NCBI GenBank assembly: GCA_030426905.1
Contig: JAUHXQ010000004.1
Location: 62,001 to 126,000 of the forward strand
Reading direction: 5' to 3'
DNA: 64,000 nt
From: Alphaproteobacteria bacterium
GTDB taxonomy: Bacteria; Pseudomonadota; Alphaproteobacteria; Rickettsiales; JABSSG01
Made by a program: the position numbers and the translations under genes. Below, one piece after another: positions 53,445 to 61,709 of the stretch (its first letter is position 1; each line of letters opens with the position of its first letter). Below the pieces are notes generated by a model that saw only the letters and a list, made by a program, of their open reading frames with translations, had not been told where the DNA came from and did no database searches.

Positions 53445-56400
53445 ATGGGGTTAATAGATAACGCTAAAAAAGCATTAGCAGAGCAAGATAGGCAAGTTGA
53501 AGCTGATTTTCAATCTATTTTAATAGGTTGTTATGATAAAGCACTAGAAACTATGAGGTTCTATTTAGAGCTTGGTAAAATTCCTGTAGGTCATGTTATC
53601 GAACAAAATTGGATGCCTAGGATGTTAAAAAATGCAGGTTATTCTGAAAATGAAATCAATGCTGCAAGAGTTTTTGCTACAAACGGCAAAGGTATTTCTA
53701 CAGAGATGGCAAAAAAAATATTGCATAAGACTACTGAATTTGCAACGATAGCTGATATTTATATATTATGCCCAAACGCTAGAGAAAAACTTAATAATAC
53801 TATTAATGCTCAAAAATTTCCTAATGATCAGCAGAGAACGCAATATCAACAGATGATGATGCAAAAATTTGATGATGCTTTGGCTAGAATAAGGAAAGGT
53901 AGCAAAGAGGCAGATTTGAAAAATGCTGGATTTTCAGAGCATATTGTTAAAGGAGCTACAGAGCTTTATACAATAACTCTAATTGATTCATTATTCCCAG
54001 CAACGCTACTCAGCAAATCTGGTAGTACAATAGAAGATCGTGCTTCTAACCATAAGATCAAGCGTTCGCAAAAAATTCAAGAGATTAACAAAGAATTATC
54101 AAAAATAGATCCAAATACTGGTTTAGGTGCTGATCTTTCGGTTTTCCTTGATGAGCCTACAAAAGATATTTCTTCTGATGTCGAAAAAATTTCTAATATT
54201 GCAAAAGGTATTGCAGGAATTGAAATTAATAAAAAAGCTCTTGAAAGTTTATTGTCTGAAGATTTAGTTAATGCTATCAAAGCGATTTATCCTGATTTTG
54301 AGACAGATATTGCAGATGAAAAATCAAGATTAGAATTTATATCTTCGCTAAATATTTTAAAGAGTAAAATTGAAGGAGGATCCGGTTTTATCGAGACTAG
54401 TGATAAGTATATTTTAAAATTTATTCTGAAAGATCTTGAAGATGGCATAGATGATAGCTCAGGTATCTTTGTTAATGCAGACGATATAAGTGAGGCAATC
54501 TATAGTATTTTTAATAAATATTATAATAATTTCAGTGCTAGTACTTCTCCGGCTGGTTGGAAAGATGCTAATTATGTTCAGAATTATATTTTACCATTGG
54601 TAAAAATTAATATAGATGAAGCGGTAAAATATCATTTTAGTGATTTAAATGATTCTGAGCTTAAAAATTTAGCAGATTGCATAGGAAAAATTTATGACGC
54701 ATCAGCTAATACTTTTCTCTCTATAGATGGAACAAATTACAATTGTCAAAAAACTTTACAAACTTATGACGCTACAAAACTTTCATTTGTGCTTAGTGAT
54801 ATTTCCGTAAGTAGCATAGTTGATGAAAGTGAGGTTACTGATAATCTTAAAATAAATTTAGAAGAAGCAGTAAATTTTTATTTTTCTGATTTAGCTGATA
54901 CGGTAAGAGTTAATATTGTCAATATATTAGATGAGCTATCTATTGAAGATGTAACGAGTGGAGCATATAGTCTAAGTGATCCTGAGAAAGCTGTCTTTAA
55001 TACCGAGGATTTGCAAGCTATTAGTAGTACTTTAGACAACACGAAGACTCTTAAGTCTTTTTTAGAAAAAGTAAGAAATGCGTTGATTGATGTTACGGGT
55101 GATAATACTACTTATAAGATTGAAAATTATCATTCTGTATTGCTAGATAAATTGATAGATGATGTTGTTGTATCGGTGTTTTCTAATAACCCTAATGTTG
55201 TTAGTAATGATGAATTAAGAGATATTATTAAAACTATAATTAGATATGATGAAAGTCTCGAAGGAGATGAGATGCCAAAAAATTTATCAAAATATAGTGC
55301 TGCTCTAGATACTTTAGAACTTGATAATTTTGATGGAAGTAATCATGTATATGATGGCACTATCTCTGTGAGTGAGATATTTGCTTCTCTTAATATAGTA
55401 AGTGAGTATGCAACAGGGCAGCCTGTTTCTTCTGAATTGAAAAAGCCATTAAGTGTAATCTTTATGGCAAAAACAAATAATGGAAATGACGAATTAGAAA
55501 TTTATAATTTGGCTAACTCAGTTGTAGAGTTAGTCCAGAATAACTTTTTTGATATCGATACTGGAAATATAAAAGACTTAGCTGATATCAATTGGGAAAC
55601 ATTACCAAATGATTTAGTAAATGCATTGAAAAAGTCTCTTGGCATTATAAAGTCTGATACAGGATCTGTATTGTTCGGTAAATATTTGTCTTATAAAGAG
55701 ATTGCAAGTGCTGTTGCAGAGGTCACAGAAACAATTCTTGGTGAAAATTCAGCATCATTTTCTGATAAGGATGCTTATATATCAAGTTTAAGAGACTTAC
55801 TGATTAAAACAAGTATTCAAGATAGTTTAAGTGGGTCTTATTATTACGGGCATGATAATGAAGATTTGACTAGTGCTTTATTTAAGCTTATTCAATATTT
55901 TGATGATAAAACTAGTGAAAATGAGTCTTTATTAGATAGTTCAAGCAAACTAAACCTTATTTCATTATCTTTGTCTGATGCTGAGAAAGAGGAATTAAGT
56001 AATTTTGTTACTAGCGGTGATATGGCTGACTTTATTAAAGCTGTACGTCCTAGTGATGAGCTTAATTCACTTAATGATGATGCTTATTCGGAAGCTTTCA
56101 TTTTAAATGATGATAATGAAAATGAGATAACATTAACTAATAATATTACTATAAAATTTGATAAACCTTCGGATGTTGTAAAAAATATTTATGAAAATAC
56201 TCTTAAATATCATATCCCTTTAAGCAAATCTCTCAAAGAATTAAAGGATAATTTAGGAGATCCAGATAATGATACATCAGTTGCGTCTGAGCTTGCTAAA
56301 TTAAATAATAATGAAGAAATTTCAGATTTACAAAAAAAACCTATTTTTGTAGGGGCATATAATTGGATAAGTAACTTTACTGAGAATGTTGATAAGATTC

Positions 56401-56780
56401 CTGATACTGTGTTATGTAAGAAAGATCAAACTAACAGTGGATTTTTTATAGTTGGACCAGATAATCAGATGATTTCCAATAATAAAATATGCGCTACTTT
56501 TGTTGAAGGTATACAAGGAGGTTCAATTCTTGCAAAAAATTTATTTGCTAATCTTAATAAAATTAGTAGTTTTATTGAAGAATCTATTCCTCAAGCAAAG
56601 CATAAAATATTAAGCGAGATGTCTCCTTCTACTGAAGAGGCTGTACTTAATGATTCTAGTCTTGTTAATGAAGTATATACTTCGGATGCATTCAAGGAAG
56701 CTCTATGTTCTGGAGATAATACTTGTAAACAGATCTTGAGTGGTGACAGTGACAAAGTTCCTGATTTAGCTAGCCTTTAG
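53445..56780 (+). CDS. Large acidic protein of unknown function (1111 aa)
   Basis: I recognise no family. AATAAGGAGGGTATA before the ATG is a near-perfect ribosome-binding site, so expression is probably high. There is no signal peptide or clear membrane helix. The protein is rich in Asp, Ser, Asn, Leu and Ile and predicted largely helical. Internal duplications are visible. LKNAGYSENEINAA (~62-75) recurs as LKNAGFSEHIVKGA (~153-166). VKINIDEAVKYHFSDL (~385) recurs as LKINLEEAVNFYFSDL (~467). It sits 16 nt after the outer-membrane barrel gene. A secreted effector, surface-associated protein or toxin-like protein are all conceivable; nothing in the sequence decides. Confidence 0.75.
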   Translation: MGLIDNAKKALAEQDRQVEADFQSILIGCYDKALETMRFYLELGKIPVGHVIEQNWMPRMLKNAGYSENEINAARVFATNGKGISTEMAKKILHKTTEFATIADIYILCPNAREKLNNTINAQKFPNDQQRTQYQQMMMQKFDDALARIRKGSKEADLKNAGFSEHIVKGATELYTITLIDSLFPATLLSKSGSTIEDRASNHKIKRSQKIQEINKELSKIDPNTGLGADLSVFLDEPTKDISSDVEKISNIAKGIAGIEINKKALESLLSEDLVNAIKAIYPDFETDIADEKSRLEFISSLNILKSKIEGGSGFIETSDKYILKFILKDLEDGIDDSSGIFVNADDISEAIYSIFNKYYNNFSASTSPAGWKDANYVQNYILPLVKINIDEAVKYHFSDLNDSELKNLADCIGKIYDASANTFLSIDGTNYNCQKTLQTYDATKLSFVLSDISVSSIVDESEVTDNLKINLEEAVNFYFSDLADTVRVNIVNILDELSIEDVTSGAYSLSDPEKAVFNTEDLQAISSTLDNTKTLKSFLEKVRNALIDVTGDNTTYKIENYHSVLLDKLIDDVVVSVFSNNPNVVSNDELRDIIKTIIRYDESLEGDEMPKNLSKYSAALDTLELDNFDGSNHVYDGTISVSEIFASLNIVSEYATGQPVSSELKKPLSVIFMAKTNNGNDELEIYNLANSVVELVQNNFFDIDTGNIKDLADINWETLPNDLVNALKKSLGIIKSDTGSVLFGKYLSYKEIASAVAEVTETILGENSASFSDKDAYISSLRDLLIKTSIQDSLSGSYYYGHDNEDLTSALFKLIQYFDDKTSENESLLDSSSKLNLISLSLSDAEKEELSNFVTSGDMADFIKAVRPSDELNSLNDDAYSEAFILNDDNENEITLTNNITIKFDKPSDVVKNIYENTLKYHIPLSKSLKELKDNLGDPDNDTSVASELAKLNNNEEISDLQKKPIFVGAYNWISNFTENVDKIPDTVLCKKDQTNSGFFIVGPDNQMISNNKICATFVEGIQGGSILAKNLFANLNKISSFIEESIPQAKHKILSEMSPSTEEAVLNDSSLVNEVYTSDAFKEALCSGDNTCKQILSGDSDKVPDLASL

Positions 56781-56906
56781 AGATAACAAGGATAACTATT
56801 TTTTCTATAAAAGATAAGAGTATATTAAGTTAATAATTTTGTTTTATTTTTAATATACTAGAGTAAAAATTAATTTTATAAAAACAAACTAACTAAGAGG
56901 TAAAAT

Positions 56907-58742
56907 ATGACTGCTAATTTTATAAATTTTTATGAGGCTTCAGATGATAATTTCGATACGGAATTAAACTCTATAAGTTCTTTAATAAAAGATAATTATG
57001 ATGCAAGTAATCCAGAAAATTTTCAAAAATTCTTAGCTAATGGAGATGATAATATATTATCTATTTTATCAAAAACTTCTTTGGTAAAGTTACAAAAACT
57101 TAATGAAAATATAAGACTCAATCAAGAAAGTAATGCATTAGAAATTTTATATACTCTTTGGGGTAATAACCAAGAAAGTGTTTATAAAAAATCTTTATTA
57201 CATTTATTTGTAGAGCAAAATAAAGTAGATGAATTATCATCAATTATTCCTTCTTTGACAGATGTTATGAAGGAAAAGAATCAAACTATTTTAGATATAA
57301 AAGATGTTTTTGGAAACAACATTCTCTTTGATGCTTTAGCAAAAGGGAAAGTAGATCTTTTTAAAGCAATTTTTAGTTCTTTAAGTGAAGAAGACAAAGC
57401 AAAATCTTTTGATGTTAAAGATTTAAATGATAATGGCATTTTCTACTTATCGATAGCAAAGTCTCAAAACAAGAATGATGTGGAGTTTTTTAGATATACT
57501 TTTGAACAAGCTAAAAGTACTATCGGTATGAATAAAGTAATAGAATTATTAAATGTAAAAGCGATAGCTACATTGTCATCAAATACTGAGAATATAGATG
57601 GATTATTGGATGTTCTTATTAGCAGCCTGAGTGATGATGAATTAAATCAAGTAGCAGAGAGAACTAATTTAATCAAAAAACTTAGTAAAGATCACCATAA
57701 TGACCAATTAGAGCAGTTATTCTTGAAGTTAGAATCACCTAATTTAGTTAAAGTAATCGAAGAGAAAAAAGAAGATTTAAAAACTAATAATATAAAAATT
57801 TCAGAAAAAGTTAGTGATAAGCTCCTGAAAGCATACAATAAACAATTAGAGAATACTAAAAGCTTTGAAGGAAGCAGTGTGTATATAGGTAAGTTAGAAG
57901 AAATAGAAAGTGAAATGAAACAATTCTTGAGTAATGCATCAGATTTATTACTGAATGCAGAGAGTTATAATAATATTATTCTAGATGTTCAAAATTCAAT
58001 AAAATTGAGAAAACAAGAAGACAAGGAAGGTGAGTTAACTCAGTTACTACAAATAGGCAAAAATTTTTCAGAGCTGAGTCAAGATTATAAGCATTTAGCA
58101 AGCTATAATGAAATTTTAAGTAAATATAATGATGTTGATATATCAAGCCTTAATCCTCATAGCTTTCGCGATGATGAAAAATGCCAAGGTAATGATAAAG
58201 TAGTATTATTATGTAAAGAAGGTAGTGATGAGAATAATGAAAAATGTGAGGATCAAGATTATTTTTCTGATTCTCAAGGATATTGTGCAATTGATAATAT
58301 AGATGCTTTAGAGAATTTGAATAATGCTTATAGTGATCATAAAAAAATAAAAACTAGTTGTGTTCAATATAATGTTAATGGTTGTTCTTCTTATTATTTC
58401 TCTCCTTTGTCTAAGTTTCAAAGTCGTGATTTAACATTTGCTACGTTGGAAAGCTATAAATCTAAAGGAAAAGAAATTGTTGAAGAAGCTGTAAAAGGTA
58501 TTGAAAATAATATAAATGCAAAATTAACAGAAAATAATCTTGGTCAATACGCAGCAGAAGGTTTTGATGGCGGACTAGTCCAATTTTGTCAAGATGTAGA
58601 ACAATTTCTTACTTCTACAGAAGATGATGCTAGCGCCTTTGAGAAGAGAAGTGATTTAAAGTCTGTTTTTATTGATTTATGTGAAAAGGAAGTGGACAAT
58701 AGCGGTAAAATTCCTGGTATTGACCCACAAGAAGGTATGTAG
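56907..58742 (+). CDS. Ankyrin-like repeat protein with Cys-rich segment (611 aa)
   Basis: Residues ~95-205 look like divergent ankyrin repeats: KSLLHLFVEQNKVDELSSII, GNNILFDALAKGKVDLFKAI and NGIFYLSIAKSQNKNDVEFF. A coiled-coil-prone middle follows (~290-410). Six cysteines cluster in ~425-495 (KCQ, LCK, KCE, YCA, SCV, GCS). No signal peptide is seen. CTAAGAGGTAAAAT before the ATG is a fair ribosome-binding site. Composition resembles that of the preceding 1111 aa protein, so the two may act together. Ankyrin proteins in Rickettsiales are frequently secreted effectors; this is inference from family knowledge. Confidence 0.72.
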   Translation: MTANFINFYEASDDNFDTELNSISSLIKDNYDASNPENFQKFLANGDDNILSILSKTSLVKLQKLNENIRLNQESNALEILYTLWGNNQESVYKKSLLHLFVEQNKVDELSSIIPSLTDVMKEKNQTILDIKDVFGNNILFDALAKGKVDLFKAIFSSLSEEDKAKSFDVKDLNDNGIFYLSIAKSQNKNDVEFFRYTFEQAKSTIGMNKVIELLNVKAIATLSSNTENIDGLLDVLISSLSDDELNQVAERTNLIKKLSKDHHNDQLEQLFLKLESPNLVKVIEEKKEDLKTNNIKISEKVSDKLLKAYNKQLENTKSFEGSSVYIGKLEEIESEMKQFLSNASDLLLNAESYNNIILDVQNSIKLRKQEDKEGELTQLLQIGKNFSELSQDYKHLASYNEILSKYNDVDISSLNPHSFRDDEKCQGNDKVVLLCKEGSDENNEKCEDQDYFSDSQGYCAIDNIDALENLNNAYSDHKKIKTSCVQYNVNGCSSYYFSPLSKFQSRDLTFATLESYKSKGKEIVEEAVKGIENNINAKLTENNLGQYAAEGFDGGLVQFCQDVEQFLTSTEDDASAFEKRSDLKSVFIDLCEKEVDNSGKIPGIDPQEGM

Positions 58743-58780
58743 CACTTATATAGCTACTAAAAATTATATCAAATAATGTT

Positions 58781-58823
58781 AAAATGTGTTACAAGTACTT
58801 TCTGGGTATTTGTAGCACATTTT
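58781..58823 (+). terminator. Long hairpin downstream of the ankyrin-like gene
   Basis: AAAATGTGTTACAAGTAC (58781-58798) pairs with GTATTTGTAGCACATTTT (58806-58823) over 18 bp with two G-U pairs and a 7 nt loop. It lies 39 nt after the stop codon and before cutA. The arm ends in a T4 tract, so it probably terminates the upstream transcript. Confidence 0.65.
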
Positions 58824-58863
58824 CACATTATGGATGGTGTTGAAACGCTTAATCTTTAGAATT

Positions 58864-59178
58864 ATGTCTTATACAATTGTTTATATTACTTTTGGCGATA
58901 TTGATAATGCACGTGAAATAGCTAGAATATGTGTTGAACAAAAGCTTATTGCATGTGCAAATATTTTTCCTCATATTGAGTCAGTATATTATTGGCAAGG
59001 TGAGGTAAAAAACGATAAAGAAGTGAGTGCTTTTTTTAAGACGACAGGGGATAAAGTTACTCGGTTGATAGAGTGTATTAAGGAAAATCATACATATAGT
59101 TGCCCTTGTATTATTTCTTTGCCGATTAAAAGTGGAGATGAGGGTTTTTTGAAGTGGCTAAGCGAGAGATGCAATTAA
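58864..59178 (+). CDS. cutA: Divalent cation tolerance protein CutA
   Basis: CutA1 is a small trimeric ferredoxin-like protein linked to copper tolerance; its precise role is debated. YITFGDIDNAREIARICV, LIACANIFPHIESVYYWQG and EVSAFFKTTGDKVTRL match the family core in order, with the W-x-G-x-V/x segment intact. I start at MSYTIVYI (104 aa). An ATG ten codons upstream would add a basic leader not seen in the family and lies closer to the hairpin. Confidence 0.92.
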   Translation: MSYTIVYITFGDIDNAREIARICVEQKLIACANIFPHIESVYYWQGEVKNDKEVSAFFKTTGDKVTRLIECIKENHTYSCPCIISLPIKSGDEGFLKWLSERCN

Positions 59179-59193
59179 GCTAGATGAAATCAT

Positions 59194-60090
59194 ATGTTTG
59201 GACAGCGTCAATTACTTAAAATAATATTATTACCACCTTATGTTTGGTTAGTGGTTTTATTGCTTTTGCCTTTTGTTTTTGTTTTTACGATTAGTTTAAG
59301 CGAATATATTACTGCTTCTCCTCCTTTTAGGTTATTTTTACATCAGGACCAACTTGGTAAATGGGTAATCAGTCCTACTTTTGAAAATTTCAAAATTCTT
59401 ATAGAAGAGAAATTTTATATTGTATCGTATGTTAGATCTTTAAAATTAGCATTAATTACAACTATTGCTAGTTTGATTGTAGGATATCCTACTGCTCTTG
59501 CTATTGCTAATTCTGACAAAAAAGTGCATAATTTTTTATTGCTTTTGGTTATCTTACCTTTTTGGACTTCCTTAATAATTAGAGTATATGCATGGAATAT
59601 AATACTTGGTGACAGTGGTATTTTGAATAAATTACTGCTTAATTTAGCAATTATTGATAATCCTGTGCAGTTTCTTAATTCAGAATTTGCCGTGATTTTA
59701 GGGATGGTATATTGTTATCTTCCTTTTATGATTTTACCAATTTTTGTTATAATAGATAAAATTGAGCCAGAAATTATAGAGGCTTCTTTGGATTTGGGAT
59801 GTACTCCGTTAAAATCATTTTTAAGGGTTACATTACCTTTATCTATTCCTGGGGTAATAGCAGGTTCAATGTTAGTTATGATACCTGCAATTGGTGAAGT
59901 AATTATTCCTGATTTACTTGGAGGAAATAAAATTCTTACTGTAGGTAAAGTTATTTGGAATGAATTTTTCCATAATCGAGATTGGCCTGTTGCTTCTGCG
60001 ATTACAATAGTGCTAACTTTTACCTTTGTCATTCCTGTTATGGTTATCCAAAGGATCGTTGCGAAGAAGGAAGAGCAAAATGTCCAATAA
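59194..60090 (+). CDS. potB: ABC transporter permease, PotB-like
   Basis: A six-helix permease of the spermidine/putrescine type. It has an N-terminal helix (LVVLLLLPFVFVFTISL) and the EAA loop EPEIIEASLDLGCTPLKSF, which contacts the ATPase, then VTLPLSIPGVIAGSMLV. PTFENFKILIEE before TM2 is typical of PotB. It is 298 aa. It overlaps potC by 11 nt. Neither the ATPase (potA) nor the binding protein (potD) is in the window. Substrate assignment rests on family resemblance. Confidence 0.86.
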   Translation: MFGQRQLLKIILLPPYVWLVVLLLLPFVFVFTISLSEYITASPPFRLFLHQDQLGKWVISPTFENFKILIEEKFYIVSYVRSLKLALITTIASLIVGYPTALAIANSDKKVHNFLLLLVILPFWTSLIIRVYAWNIILGDSGILNKLLLNLAIIDNPVQFLNSEFAVILGMVYCYLPFMILPIFVIIDKIEPEIIEASLDLGCTPLKSFLRVTLPLSIPGVIAGSMLVMIPAIGEVIIPDLLGGNKILTVGKVIWNEFFHNRDWPVASAITIVLTFTFVIPVMVIQRIVAKKEEQNVQ

Positions 60091-60877
60091 GCAAACTTCT
60101 TTCTATAGAATAGTAATGATACTAGTGTTGACTTTTATTTATACCCCTATTGCTATATTGGTATTTTACTCATTTAATAGTTCAAGATTTGTCAATATAT
60201 GGGGAGGATTTTCGGTTAAGTGGTACAGTACTATTTTCCAAGATAAAATACTAATAGATGCTGCTTTGACTAGTTTAAAAATAGCTACTTCTTCTGCAAC
60301 TATTGCAACAATTCTTGGAACTATGGCAGGTCTTTCTTTAGCGAGGCTTAGAAAATTTTACGGCCGTACTATTTTTATTGGCATGTTATCTGGACCTTTT
60401 ATTATACCGGAAGTAATTACAGGATTTTCATTGCTATTGATATTTGTAATGGCAGAGCAAATTATTGGATGGCCGACGGACCGAGGTAGTTTAACAGTAA
60501 TACTGGCTCATACTACTGTTGGTATATCCTATGTGGCAATTACAGTTCTTGCAAGGCTTGCGTCTTTTGACAATTCTATTGAAGAGGCAGCTCTAGATTT
60601 AGGTGCTTATCCGCTTAAGGTGTTTTTTGTTATTACCTTGCCAATTATAGCTAAAAGTTTAGTGGTAGGGTGGTTGCTATCTTTTACTTTATCGTTAGAC
60701 GATGTAGTAATAGCAAGTTTTACTTCAGGGGCAGGAACTATGACCCTGCCAATGTTAATTTACTCAAGGGTAAAAGTGGGTGTTAGTCCGCAAATTAATG
60801 CTCTTGCTTCTCTTGTTATAGGTAGTGTTATTTTAACAATACTAATTGCATATATAATTAGTATGAGGAAAAAGTAA
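60080..60877 (+). CDS. potC: ABC transporter permease, PotC-like
   Basis: The second permease of the pair, with six helices. YTPIAILVFYSFNSSRFVNIWGGFSVKWYS is the PotC-type start (first helix and periplasmic segment, SVKWY). The EAA loop is IEEAALDLGAYPLKVF followed by VITLPIIAKSLVVG, and LSLDDVVIASFTSGAG is a PotC hallmark. I start at the ATG giving MSNKQTSF, preceded by GGAAGAG (265 aa) and overlapping potB by 11 nt. The longer frame from 60026 adds a basic segment encoded inside potB. Confidence 0.87.
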   Translation: MSNKQTSFYRIVMILVLTFIYTPIAILVFYSFNSSRFVNIWGGFSVKWYSTIFQDKILIDAALTSLKIATSSATIATILGTMAGLSLARLRKFYGRTIFIGMLSGPFIIPEVITGFSLLLIFVMAEQIIGWPTDRGSLTVILAHTTVGISYVAITVLARLASFDNSIEEAALDLGAYPLKVFFVITLPIIAKSLVVGWLLSFTLSLDDVVIASFTSGAGTMTLPMLIYSRVKVGVSPQINALASLVIGSVILTILIAYIISMRKK

Positions 60878-60881
60878 TCTA

Positions 60882-61562
60882 TCAAGAAGAATGATTATCG
60901 ATATTACTGTTATATAAAAAATCTTTGGCTATTAGGTACATTTCAGATGACTCTTTGCGGCTAGATTCTGGCTTGAAATGATATACTTGTCTAAAATATT
61001 TCTTTATTTCTTTGAGTAATTCTTTTTCAGTTCCTCCTTGAAATATTTTCATTATCATGACTCCGTTGGGCGCTAACATTTCTTTAGCAAAATTAAAAAC
61101 CGCTTCACATAATGCTATAATTCTTACATGATCAGTATTTTTATGCCCTGAAAGATTTGGAGACATATCAGAGATTAATATATCGATTTTTTTATTATCT
61201 ATAAGTTCAGTGATTAAATGAATTGTTTTAAAGTCAGTGAAATCACCTTGAATAATTTCTACTTCTTTAATCGGTTGTATTTCTAGTAGGTCAACAGCTA
61301 TTACTTTTGCAGGAGAGTATAATTTTACAACTTGCGACCAACTTCCAGGTGCTGCTCCTAAATCTAGTATTATCTTATTTTTGCTGAAAACATTAAATTT
61401 TTTATCTATCTCAAGTAATTTATAAGCTGCACGAGAGCGATATCCTTCTTTCTGCGCCATGGCAACATATTGGTCGTTTAATTGCCGTTTTAACCACAAC
61501 GAAGAAGATAATTTTCTTCCTTTCGCTGTTTTTACTTTAGTATGAATGTTTCTATGTACCAT
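60882..61562 (-). CDS. rlmE: 23S rRNA 2'-O-methyltransferase RlmE (FtsJ)
   Basis: RlmE methylates U2552 of 23S rRNA. The Rossmann fold begins ILDLGAAPGSWSQVV. ISDMSPNLSGHKNTDHVR carries the catalytic Asp and NGVMIMKIFQGG the catalytic Lys; KPESSRKESSEMYLIA is the conserved C-terminal segment. RSRAAYKLLEIDKKF carries the N-terminal catalytic Lys. It is 226 aa with a basic N-terminal extension. It converges on potC, with a 4 nt gap. Confidence 0.95.
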   Translation of the reverse strand: MVHRNIHTKVKTAKGRKLSSSLWLKRQLNDQYVAMAQKEGYRSRAAYKLLEIDKKFNVFSKNKIILDLGAAPGSWSQVVKLYSPAKVIAVDLLEIQPIKEVEIIQGDFTDFKTIHLITELIDNKKIDILISDMSPNLSGHKNTDHVRIIALCEAVFNFAKEMLAPNGVMIMKIFQGGTEKELLKEIKKYFRQVYHFKPESSRKESSEMYLIAKDFLYNSNIDNHSS

Positions 61563-61709
61563 TTACTTTCTTACTGAATTAGGTTAAGTTTTACTTTTAT
61601 ATTAAGGTAAAGATTATAAAGCTTGTTTTTGCGATTTGCTATAGCATAGTATTCTTATATTAGAAGATTATTTGAAACTAATGTAGTAACTAATTTTATT
61701 GAGGATCGA

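Noticed and set aside
56819-56859. AGTATATTAA ... TTAATATACT inverted repeat between the two large acidic protein genes
   Set aside because: All A/T except the ends, 21 nt loop and no T tract; it could be chance in AT-rich sequence, so not listed as a terminator.
58834-58863. Ten-codon N-terminal extension of cutA
   Set aside because: CutA families begin near MSYTIVYI; the extension is basic and close to the terminator hairpin.
60026-60079. Longer start for potC inside potB
   Set aside because: It adds a basic segment not found in PotC; the ATG at 60080 has a GGAAGAG site.
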